64,000 nt of DNA, taken from positions 6,877,992-6,941,991 of the forward strand of contig JASKMD010000017.1 of the NCBI GenBank assembly GCA_030144725.1, written 5' to 3'. The translations under genes were made by a program, and so were the position numbers. Position 1 is the first letter of the stretch, and each line of letters begins with the position of its first letter. Below the pieces are notes generated by a model that saw only the letters and a program-made list of their open reading frames with translations, was not told where the DNA came from and made no database searches. Positions 54,073-64,000 of this stretch are shown one piece after another. The stretch comes from Haematococcus lacustris (Eukaryota > Chlorophyta > Chlorophyceae > Chlamydomonadales > Haematococcaceae).

Positions 54073-54869
54073 TAGGGCGCGACCGTTAATGTTAACACCC
54101 TAGGCTTTCGACATTAACACATTGTTAACGCTACTTTAACACATTGTTAACACCTTCAGCCGCCACCCTAACGACCCGGTGTGCAAGGGGGGTTTGGTAT
54201 AACAAAGAACGCCTCCGATATCAATAACAAAGAACGCCTCCGATATCTACAGAGCCAGGGAGATAGCTTCATTGAGAACATTGGGGGTATACTGGGCTGG
54301 TATGAGCTGAGCGAGCCGCCAAGCAAGCCGCCGAGCAGCCATTGTGCTCCTTTTGCTGCTGCGTGATGTTCGACACGGCTAGTCGCGCCTAGCATAGCAA
54401 GCACACAAGCTTGTTGCAGCCTGACTTGCAGCCTGACTTGCACGACTGCACTGACTTGCACGACGCACTTTGTGCATCTACGCTCGCGATGCTTACCGCC
54501 ATCATCCCCGCCACTACCCCCAGCTAACGGGACAATAGCGTCCTTCTTGTCACCATATCAGAAATTTGACCCCCAAAGCCACAGCTAGCCTTTCTCATCT
54601 AGCCTGCTCCCAGCAGAGTAACGTCGTAGTGAAACACCAGCCGAGCGCTGTAGCTTTGCGTATAGCTCTGCAACGACAAACGTATCTTCGCGGTAGAACT
54701 GCATTGTTTGCCCAGTCGGGGTCAGCATCTCAATCAGGAGCTGTTTCGCCATTTATCACGGCAGGAACGAGTGCAGAACGCGGCCGGGCGGCTGTGTTAA
54801 TGTTTTTGTTAATGTTTTCCTCTTGTTAACAAAGTTAATGTAATATTAACCTAACACGGTCGCGCCCTA
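54073..54869. mobile_element. hAT-type non-autonomous element 1 inside the LINE
   Basis: 797 bp. Both ends are TAGGGCGCGACCG as inverted repeats, followed by subterminal TTAAC/GTTAA motifs. A perfect ACTGGCAG duplication (54065-54072 and 54870-54877) flanks it. It contains no transposase. It introduces a stop at 54087-54089 into the LINE frame. Confidence 0.95.
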
Positions 54870-54877
54870 ACTGGCAG

Positions 54878-56950
54878 CCTACCTGTCACCCCTCTTTACA
54901 GAAGCCACCGACTTCTTGGCGAACCTGGACAAGGCCAACCCACACCAGCCCAAACGCCTGACGGAGCTGGCAGGCCTCCACCCAAGGCAAGCTGTTGACA
55001 TGGCAGCCACCATGCTCACAACCCTATTAGAAACCTGCAGGACGACAGCCATGAAGACATGCACAAAAAAGACACTAACTAGAGGGGGCCAACACTACCA
55101 ACGCAGGACCATGTGCAGAACCAGATTGGCACTAGGCAAGAAGCTCAAGACCACTAGAAATCTCAGCCGGCAGGCTAGGCTACTATTCAAACAGAATGGT
55201 GCCCACCCAACGATCGAGGATCTCATCCCAGACACAGACACAAGCAACACAGCGATCAGGGAGGCGGTGCTAGCACGTCAAGATGACGACCCAACCGACA
55301 ATCACGTGCAAGCCGCACTAGCTAAACTGACAAATTCCTACCGCGACCAAATCCACCAGCTGGACGATGACGACTCCGCACTCGCCATCGCACAGGCCCG
55401 GGTCCGAATGCAACAACTAATAAGCACCCAGCCCAAGAAAGCCAACAAATATATTCTACGCCCATCCCGCACGAGCCACAAAGGCCTGCAAGCGCTCACA
55501 GACCCCGCCACCAATAGAGTTTATACCGACCCGGCCGACCTTAACCGGATTATCACCGCCGCCTACGGGCAGAAGCTATCACCCCCAACGCCCAAAACCG
55601 GCCACTACACAGACACACAGACAAGAAACTATCCCTGGGCCCGTGCCAAAGCGGACGACCCCTTCACAATGCACACTTGCAAAAATATACACTGGATGCA
55701 CACAGCCATCATGGACAAAGCCAGCTTCCAGGAGTGCCTCAGCAGGCTGGCAGGAGGCAAAGCCCCAGGACCAGACGGCATTGAGAATGAGATCATCAAG
55801 ATGTTGCCATGGGAGATGAGGGACACCATACACCAGCTGTTCATCATTATGTGGGCTACAGGCTGCACACCAACCACGTGGAAAACCAGTGACACCTGCC
55901 TACTTTACAAGGACAAGGGCCAGGAAACAGACCTCAACGCCTACAGACCTGTAGGACTGGCCAACACCATCTACAAGCTATGGACCAGCCTCATTACCAA
56001 GACACTCTATGAGTACGCCGAGGCCAACGGGATGCTGAGCAAATGCCAAGCAGGCTTCCGCTCTCACAGGGACACCACTCAGCAGCTACAAATGCTAGTC
56101 ATGGCCCTTGAAGACGCTAAACTTGCTAAAGCAGACATCTATGCCCTCATGGTCGACTTCACAAGTGCATTTAACACCACATGTCAAGACAAACTGCTAT
56201 GGATCATGCACGACCTTGGCTTCCCCACCGACGCCACAGACGCGGTGAAGGACCTATACACGGGCGCTACAACACGCTTCAAAACCCCGTACGGCCCTAC
56301 TGACCCGGTACCCGTAGACCGGGGCACCATCCAGGGCGACTCACTCTCACCCTTCCTGTTCCTCATCTACATCGAACCCCTACTGCGCTGGCTCCAAGTA
56401 GGAGCGCGGGGGTACAAATTCCAGTCAGTGGAAAACGACAGTGACAACAGATACACGATAGGGAGCATCGATTATGCGGACGATGTCGCCATCCTCTGTA
56501 ACTCAATTAGCAATACACGCGTCCAGGCGGACAAGCTCTCAGCCTACTCAGACTGGGGCCACCTCATCATATCACACAGCAAAACCCTCGCCACAGCGGC
56601 GCTACACAAAGCGCATCAATCCGGCCGATGCAGCACCCAAGCAGACGCGGAGAAGGAAGCCCGCAAGCAAATGCAAGACCTGCGCCTACAAGGAAAACCG
56701 GTCACCTTCCTCCGCCCGACAGCACCCTTTACCTACCTAGGAGTCATGCTCACCATGACACTCAACTGGAAGCCACAACACACGGCCATGATAACACAGC
56801 TAAGGCAGAAACTAGACAGACTGCGGCGCTCCTTCGCCAGCGCTAGGCAAGCCATCCACATTGTTAAAACAGCGATCATCCCCAGCCTGGCCTATAGCTT
56901 CTGCGTGGTACCATGCACCCCGGGGGACCTAGACCTCTTTGACAGGGCAG
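54878..56950 (+). CDS. LINE polyprotein, block 2: reverse transcriptase
   Basis: In frame with block 1 across the hAT insertion and open to the second hAT element (where the frame ends at 56976). An N-terminal helical region leads into the reverse transcriptase. RT motifs in order: GGKAPGPDGIENEI (about 55755), NAYRPVGLANTIYKLW, CQAGFRSHRDT, ALMVDFTSAFNT (about 56140), RGTIQGDSLSPFLFLIY, and the catalytic YADD at 56473-56484. The thumb region YLGVMLTMTLNWKPQ follows. Both catalytic Asp blocks are intact. This RT type lies with LINE elements, and the domain set favours Dualen. Confidence 0.93.
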
Positions 56951-57000
56951 TAGGGCGCGCCCAGAAAAATCTTTAAGATATGACCCAATATGATCAAGCC

Positions 57001-58847
57001 AGAGAATATGATGAAATATGATCAAGCCAAAACCCAGCAAGTCAAGTGCGCGTTGGCTGCGATGGCAACAACTCCACCCGTGATACCTCCCTGGGCCGAA
57101 AATGAAACTCAGATGTTCGACAACAAGCTCTGGACGCTGACGGCTCTTTTCCACCACTTAAAGGATACTAAACTAATCCGCAAGAGCGAACATTACGCGC
57201 TACAAGTCACTGAGCGGGTCGGGTCGAGCCGCAAACTGATTCGCGCGGTCAGCGTCGTCTGCTTGCTCTGCTCAGCATGCCTCTCTGTCAACAACATTTC
57301 GTGGGCGCAGACCCAACACAACTCCTGCGCCGCTTGTGTTGGCCGCCATGCCAGCACAAGCGCAGCTCCACCACCTCCCAGCTCCGCCCAGTCCCCTGCT
57401 ATGCTTGTCGAGGCCAAGCAAGAATTCTCTCTATTCCTTTACACCTCTGGCACACCTTTCGCTCGCGCCGACAACCCACATCTGAAGAGGATGTTTCAGC
57501 CGCTGGGCATGCCTGACTCTCCCACAGCCAAGCAAGTGAGGACGCTGGGAGTGCCAAGATTGTTTCGAGACCGTGCTATGAAGCACTACCACCCCGCCAT
57601 GGCGGCAGCACGGTATTGGTCACCTGACCTGACCTGACCTGACCTGACCTGACCTGACCTGACCTGACCTGACCTGACCTGACCTGACCTGACCTGACCT
57701 GACCTGACCTGACCTGACCTGACCTGACCTGACCTGACCTGACCTGACCTGACCTGACCTGACCTGACCTGACCTGACCTGACCTGACCTGACCTGACCT
57801 GACCTGACCTGACCTGACCTGACCTGACCTGACCTGACCTGACCTGACCTGACCTGACCTGACCTGACCTGACCTGACCTGACCTGACCTGACCTGACCT
57901 GACCTGACCTGACCTGACCTGACCTGACCTGACCTGACCTGACCTGACCTGACCTGACCTGACCTGACCTGACCTGACCTGACCTGACCTGACCTGACCT
58001 GACCTGACCTGACCTGACCTGACCTGACCTGACCTGACCTGACCTGACCTGACCTGACCTGACCTGACCTGACCTGACCTGACCTGACCTGACCTGACCT
58101 GACCTGACCTGACCTGACCTGACCTGACCTGACCTGACCTGACCTGACCTGACCTGACCTGACCTGACCTGACCTGACCTGACCTGACCTGACCTGACCT
58201 GACCTGACCTGACCTGACCTGACCTGTAGGGTGTTGGACCCCATTAACTTCTTGCCTACACGTCATGGAGTTCAGCCACTGCCTCCCATGAAGGATTTGA
58301 CGGCCGAGCAACAGCAGGACGTCAAGCTCGTTGTGGCCCGCCTGGCTCAGGTGAGATGAAGTACCACTTGCTACTCCGCAACAGCCATGCAACCATAGCG
58401 TCGCATGCTACAAGGTTTGTACACCACACACAGGTTGCACCGGATGCTGCAGCTGAGGAGCTTGACAACTTTGAGATGGGAGCATGGGACCCGGACATGA
58501 CACGTGTGGCCAACATCATCTTGCGCATGACCAAGGCTACAGAGATCGACGGCCGCACGGTCACTGTCATTGCTCCCGCCCACCAGCGGCTGACCTGGTG
58601 GCAGGTCTATGCCCAGTCCAAGTTCCCAATCCTTGCCAAGGCAGCCATGCGGTTGCTGTCAGTGCATGTCTCCACGTGCGCTGCAGAACGGAACTGGTCT
58701 GCGTGGGGGCGGACCTTTGCAGATGCGCACCGCAACACACTCAGCATTGAGAAGGCTGAGGAACTGGTGTTCATTCAAGCTAATGATGAGCTCACCAACA
58801 GCAACCAGCGTGACCAGGAGAAGGAGTTGGCCATCGAGCTGTACTAG
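57001..58847 (+). pseudogene. hAT transposase with catalytic core missing
   Basis: The left part has FSLFLYTSGTPFARAD and LKRMFQPLGMPDSPTAKQV, typical of the N-terminal region of hAT/DUF659 transposases. The right part has LDPINFLPT and, at 58606-58800, WWQVYAQSKFPILAKAAMRL, CAAERNWSAWGRTF and NTLSIEKAEELVFI, the hAT dimerisation domain, ending at TAG 58845-58847. The central catalytic DDE domain is absent; in its place is the 600-bp ACCTG array. The copy cannot be autonomous. A probable intron separates 58351 from 58436. Confidence 0.85.
57621..58227 (+). repeat. (ACCTG)n pentanucleotide array, about 121 copies
   Basis: Perfect array in the middle of the hAT element. The long GQVRS-type minus-strand frame is produced by the repeat. 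Confidence 0.98.
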
Positions 58848-59218
58848 TGTGCTCTAGGTGCAAGTGCTCTGTTACAGCCTTGGCCCAAGAAGGCCCCGAA
58901 AGGCCCCAGAAGTGTTGATATGATCACGCAACGGGTGTAATTGAACCTCTTTTCCATTGCCGTGGTCTCAAACTCACTGTTTAACGTCGCAGAGAGTAGA
59001 GGAGTGATGCGGCGGTATAACTATACCGGAGAGCATTTTTCCTATGGAGGGCGTCAAACCCTCTTGACACTCGGGGTTCCCAGGTGGGTTATGGTGCTAA
59101 CCTGCTTCATTATCCTCTTGACTACAGACCCGGTCATATCACATCTTTATGCCATCATATTCAGTCATATGACCAATTCCTCAGCAAGTCATATGATCGG
59201 TCGCGCCCTACAGGGCAG

Positions 59219-62200
59219 TCAACCAATGCGTCAAGCACAAGCTCAACCTCCCACTGGGCACACCCAATGCCGTCGTCCGGGACGACATAGACAAGCTTGG
59301 CCTCGGCATCAGCTCAGCAGCCCAAGAGTACCATGCCAGGAACACCACAGCCCTAGTCTCCAGTCTCCAGTCCGCGGACAACACATACGCACACATATCG
59401 AGGTGCATGCTCCACAAACAGATCACCTGGCTATACGCTCAGGCCGCTAAACATGGAGACCGAATTCCCAACCTATTGCAACACACCCTGCGGGCCAGAC
59501 AACTCCTGCACACCACCACAGCAAACCTCTTCGCCACACACGAAGGGGCACCCCTCTACCCCAAGGAGACTAAAGCACTTGGGCAACTCATAACACAGAG
59601 CGCTAGCCCGCTACCACGGGACATAGTCAGCGCATGCATTACATGCCTCAAGAGCCTAGGACTGGCACACCCTTCGGAGCTCATCTGCCAGGATAACATA
59701 CACATCATGTCAGGGGATAGCCTCAGGAAACGCTTCGGCACTAAGGTGAAACAAAAGCACATCATCGCCCTAAATAGACTTACGGCCATGGCGACCATGG
59801 ACCACTGCCCAACCGCGACGGAAGCCAAGACCATCCTGGGGAGACGGGACACTACGCTTACCCTACCAGCAGACCAGCGGCGGATCCGAGCCTGGGCCGC
59901 AGGACTCACAGAGCTCACTCCTCACACCACCGCCCACACCGGGCCCCGCTACACGGACATCCGAGCATACATGACAGCCAAGACGCTCGTAAAGGACACA
60001 CAGCCGCCTACACCGAACCCCATAACGGCGACCGCGAGATCCAAACTCACAAACAACGTCCCCAAGCCACCGACTGCGAAACAGCCCACGCCGCAGCCCA
60101 GGATCGGCAGCAAGAGACCAGCGGAAGACAGACACACAGAAGCTGACGATCGACACACCCAGACCATCCCTGACGTAGTGACACACATACCCATCATGAC
60201 CCTGGCCAATCTCAATACATGGAAAGCCGATACTGCACGCCAACACAAAAACGAGCAGCTAGGGATCATGCTAGGAGCCATGTATGACCACCAAGAGTCC
60301 ATCACTGCCATTGACGGATGGCACTGGAACGGCAACAACCAAGAAAGCTATTACAACGTCCACTGGAGGCCCACCATCATAGAGAAATGGGCTCTCCAAA
60401 TGTACAAGAAGGAAGGCTACACGCCCGCCCACACAGAAGACATCTGCAGAGCAGATGCAGAACATGTTTGCACATGCGAACTGTGCTGGGAACCCAAAGA
60501 GGACAGCCCCATGTGCAACATCTGCATGAGAGCCTACCACCCGGCCTGCCTAGCCAAGACAGGCCTAGCGGGGCAAGCGAGGGACGACCACTGGCTCTGC
60601 CCAGTCTGCGCACACGGCGAAGATGACCTCAAAACCGCCATGCGAAAGTCAGTGGAGACGGACCTAATAAAGGCCCACTGGCACCCCACAACTGAACCTA
60701 AGCCGCTAATTCTAGCACATATCGACTACACCGATAAGAAGAATGAGTACGACGCGGACAATAGTAAGAGACAAGAGGCGAGACGCCGACCACTCGACGC
60801 GGCCCTCCCAGAGCATACCCGGCAGGGTCTGCCCGACCCCCACACCTGGATACCCCGCTGCACCGACCTGCACTCCAGAGCCACATTCCACACCTCACCG
60901 GTTGACCCGCAAACAGACATCGTCGGGACGGGAAGGTGTGAAATCACACTCCAGAATCACTCCCACATCACCACCCAAGCTATGTGTGGAGGGAGCCAAG
61001 GACCCAACCTGCCTCAACACAGCCTCATTGAACACGTAGTAGCCCATGATGAGGCGGGGCGCACAGTTGGCCTGATCAACAAGACCAATTACCAAAATCT
61101 TACCACATGGCTGCAGCACACACCACACCCACGGGACCCAGCCATGGAGCTAGCAGCTCTCCTACGTAGAAATAATACACAAAGCACCCCCCAACCACTC
61201 CTAGCAGCACAAAACAAGGCCATCACCACCCTCTACAACACACAGTACTTTCCCAGCACCGTCCAGAGATGGGCCAATCCACTCACGGTCAGGGCTGAGA
61301 CCACTACCTACTGGAGCCCAGACATCAACGACACAGCCTATGGGGCACACCACAACTGCCTCCTCGTGAGACACACAGGGCTCTCTACATGGAATGTCCC
61401 AGCTGAGGATGCCCTGGCCCTAAAATGCATCAAACATGCAATACACTCTGCCACAATGGAGGAGGCCACGGCCACTATCCTGCTCATCCCAGGAAAGAAA
61501 GGCATCTCATATCCTAAACACATAGCCATGCTCAAAAGCTACCCGGAGTACTGTCAGCACCTGGCCACCATCCCCCTTGACAAATCAAAGGCAGCTACCA
61601 AGTCATGCAAACACGCCACGCTGCTCACCTACATCGTTTGGAACAAGGCGGGGCAACAACTCGTCACAAAAGGGAATCCACAGGGCTGGCTGGCCAACAC
61701 AGCCACGGCGCTACACCCCAGACCCGAACGGCACCCTAAACACAACCAACCCTCGAAACACGTCCAGCCCACCCAACTGCCCAGCGGGCACTACAAGCAC
61801 ATGCACCTCCCGGCAGACCGCGAGCTCCCCGCCACGGGGCACATGCGCCAACCCACCCAGATCGCACCCCCGTTCTGCACAACATCAAGTATGGTCATCC
61901 CCAACTGGAGGACTGTCACGTACACAGATGGCAGCTGCATGCAAGGAACGGATCGCGCCCCGTCGCGGAAAGTGGGAGCGGGAGTGTACACACCGGAGAA
62001 TGACGAGCGGCTCACCATTGCCCTACCCGACCACAGCACCATAAACAGAGCAGAGCTCGCAGCTATCCACGCGGCCATCAAATCGGGAGCAACTCATATC
62101 GCCACTGACAGCCTCTGCTCCATATACCAAATACGGAGAGCACTGGCCAACCCAATGTCGCTCCGCACACATCATCACAGGGACATTTTGGCCGACATCG

Positions 62201-63306
62201 CCACCCTAATCATGAACAGCCGCGACACTATACACCTACGAAAAGTCCGGGCACATTCCGGCATCATCGGAAATGAAGCGGCAGACACCCTGGCCAAACA
62301 CGCGGCTATGTACCCGGAGCAGGCCCACACTCAGGCCCCGCACGAGCACACCGAACAACAGACCTGGCTGAGCGCAACCACCGAAACTGGCACCACCATA
62401 CCGCTACCGGACTGCAGACACAGCGTACGCACACATATGCGCGCCAAACACAAACTGGGACTCGCAAACCAAGATAGCATCTACTACCAGATGTCCCAAG
62501 ACATCGCCAGGGTCGCCGCCAAAGGGTCATGTGAAAGAGTAATGCTCGACCCGGGCATCCCGACCGCTGCCCAAAGAACAGCACTGCTCTACCGCACTGG
62601 CGGGCTCTACAACCAGAAATTGGCGATGCGCTGGGGGAAGGCCGCGGACGATCGGTGCCCGCTCTGCGGCGAGGCCGATAGTGCTACTCACCTTCTCTCG
62701 GGATGCACCCGCACTGCAGCTTTAGTACAAGAGCGGCACAACGGGGCGGGACGCCTCATCACTAAAGCGATCAGTAAAGGCTCGCAAGGAGGGTGCATTA
62801 CATACACTGACATCGGTAGCCACGCACGCGGCGAGCAAAACGACATGGATCTCCCTAACACCACCTTAAGCGACACCCTTGCAGCCATAGGCCTGCCAAC
62901 AGCACACAATACGACAACCCGCCCTGATATCATCATGGTCAGCACCAAAAGCAACAAAAGAAACAGGGATAAGGACGAGTCCAACAAGCACGTCACTATA
63001 TTGGAGATTAAATATTGCGCCGACTCTCGATGGACCGAACAACTAGAAAAAGCCAGCACACAACACGCAGCCCTCGCCACGGCCATCCGGGAAGCTGGCA
63101 ACACCGTTACCATCCGACCTATCCTACTTGGCATAGGCGGCATTACATACGAAGCACACACCAAGCAACATATGAGAGAGTTGGGTGTAACACACACTAA
63201 CACCATCAAACTACTTAACAAGCTCACCCGGCACGCAGTGATAAGCTCACATAGCATCGCCAAAACAAGCTACAGACTCAGAGCAGGGAAAGGGGATTGG
63301 GGCTAG
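59219..63306 (+). CDS. LINE polyprotein, block 3: PHD finger, RNase H, CCHC knuckle, restriction-like endonuclease
   Basis: Continues the LINE frame after the second hAT element to TAG at 63304-63306. Order: helical region; basic Pro/Thr-rich linker; a C4HC3 PHD finger (60475-60609: CELC, CNIC, HPAC, CPVC); a long unassigned region; RNase H (about 61910-62310: YTDGS, NRAELAAIHAAI, ATDS, HSGIIGNEAAD); a CCHC knuckle (62656-62710: CPLC, then HLLSGC); and a PD-(D/E)xK nuclease with RPD (Asp at 62926-62928) and EIKY (Glu at 63004-63006, Lys at 63010-63012). The CCHC-plus-RPD layout is that of R2-type LINE endonucleases. Together with the APE in block 1, this is the two-endonuclease Dualen architecture. 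A PHD finger could help target chromatin, but that is inference. Confidence 0.9.
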
Positions 63307-63725
63307 GAAGGGTCTCTCCATCACCCAGGGTAGGTGGTGGGAGCAGGCCGCGCCCCAGGCGGAAGCTCCTTCCTTAATGCACGCCGGCTCCACGCCGGAG
63401 TAGTCTTCTTCTTCTTCTTCACGCTGTAAGCCTCATCCCGGGCGCTCATCGCTTAGTCGCGATGTTCCCGATGGGATGCCCTGCCGATGGTGTCGATGGT
63501 ATAAGCACATTGGCACACCGACATAGGCCGGCATAGGCCACTGCACTCTACTCGGATTAGTACCTTCGGACACATGTTGACAAGTCGACAGGGGCTTGTA
63601 AGGAGCAGATATACATAGCTGTACGCAGCACAGTGCGCACCAAAACTCCGAAGTAAGACATTCATGCTGTAAGACAACATGTTGCTCTTAATGTTGCAGG
63701 GAGGGGAAACTGCTTTGCTACTTGC
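63307..63725. other. LINE 3' UTR and flank
   Basis: 63338-63397 is the sequence repeated at 35880-35943. A TCTTCTTC tract at 63408-63420 may mark the LINE 3' tail. Beyond it nothing is recognisable. Confidence 0.5.
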
Positions 63726-64000
63726 AAGAGGGGTGATGGGTCTCATGGCTACAGTTGGTGGTGGGTGGTGGTAGGGCAGCTGCCACTGCTGGTGGTGGTA
63801 ATGATGGTGGTAGCCAGAGGGGTGAGGGGGTCATGGCTACAGCTGGTGGTGGGTGGTGGTAGGGCAGCTGCCCCTGCTAGTGGTGGTAATGATGGTGGTG
63901 GTAGCCAGAGGGGTGAGGGGGTCATGGCTACAACTGGTGGTGGGTGGTGGTAGTGCAGCTGCCCCTGCTAGTGGTGGTGGTGGTGGTAGCAAGAGGGGTG
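63726..64000. repeat. Minisatellite of about 90 bp, three copies, running off the window
   Basis: Units contain GGTGGTGGGTGGTGGTAG, GGCAGCTGCC and AGCCAGAGGGGTGAGGG in the same order three times. The last copy is cut by the window end. Confidence 0.9.

Larger units (their letters stand above)
56951..59210. mobile_element. hAT-type element 2 inside the LINE, with a deleted transposase gene
   Basis: 2,260 bp. The left end TAGGGCGCGCCC and right end (inverse) TAGGGCGCGACCG pair over 9 perfect bases. Subterminal CATATGATC-type repeats occur at both sides. A perfect CAGGGCAG duplication flanks it (56943-56950 and 59211-59218). It shares its termini with element 1, so the two belong to one family, this one carrying the coding remnants. 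Confidence 0.95.
48918..63420 (+). mobile_element. Dualen/RandI-type LINE with two nested hAT insertions
   Basis: A very large non-LTR retrotransposon whose frame is cut into three blocks (49462-54072, 54878-56950, 59219-63306). Leaving out the two hAT elements and one copy of each duplication, codon phases agree exactly, giving about 3,590 codons after the gap. It has both an APE endonuclease and a PD-(D/E)xK restriction-like endonuclease, plus reverse transcriptase, RNase H and a cysteine protease, the combination reported for Dualen of Chlamydomonas. Unusual additions are a 2A motif and a PHD finger. The 3' UTR runs to a TCTTCTTC tract at about 63408-63420, a possible 3' tail. The 5' end is uncertain. 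Confidence 0.88.

Noticed and set aside
57576..58392. GQVRS-repeat open frames on the minus strand
   Set aside because: Produced by the ACCTG pentamer array; no non-repeat coding sequence supports them.

Overview
The window is nuclear DNA of a green alga, most likely a chlorophycean (Chlamydomonadales, Chlamydomonas- or Haematococcus-like). The evidence is: genes with many short introns, mostly with GTG-type donors; a plastid UDP-glucose pyrophosphorylase (UGP3) and a plant-type mitochondrial NFU protein; CAG-rich coding; long perfect microsatellites; and a LINE with the Dualen/RandI domain set known from Chlamydomonas. All identifications come from reading the translated sequence; no database search was run.

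Four host genes are visible. An NFU-type iron-sulfur scaffold (minus, 1237-3993, 7 exons), NOP56 of the box C/D snoRNP (minus, 7275-13097, 14 exons, 498 aa) and UGP3 (minus, 34311-42755, 15 exons, 1003 aa) were assembled exon by exon, with splice phases that agree throughout. A coiled-coil protein with a possible N-myristoylation signal (plus, from 14132) starts head-to-head with NOP56. Its 3' end is unresolved.

The rest is dominated by mobile DNA. 4551-5112 is a hAT-like miniature element. A TCAGG-terminated TIR family has copies at 5258-6629, 31961-32310, 45029-46409 and 47516-48119. Two C-terminal Fanzor (eukaryotic TnpB-like) remnants lie at 18773-19048 and 32388-32612. A 6.2-kb KDZ (Kyakuja-Dileera-Zisupton) transposon at 23397-29642 has about 200-bp inverted repeats and a perfect 9-bp target duplication. 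It carries a transposase and a convergent accessory gene with a large glutamine minisatellite. It sits nine bases inside the end of an older TIR element (23388-31468), which has its own 6-bp duplication. A related TIR element spans 43537-46749.

From about 48.9 to 63.4 kb lies a giant Dualen-type LINE. Its reading frame is broken by two hAT elements with 8-bp duplications (54073-54869 and 56951-59210). Ignoring these and one duplication copy each, the three blocks share one frame of roughly 3,590 codons after a 500-N assembly gap. In order the product shows a 36-bp minisatellite, a 2A ribosome-skipping motif, a Josephin-like cysteine protease, an APE endonuclease, reverse transcriptase, a PHD finger, RNase H, a CCHC knuckle and a restriction-like endonuclease. 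The combination of a 2A motif, a PHD finger and two endonucleases is the most striking system in the window.
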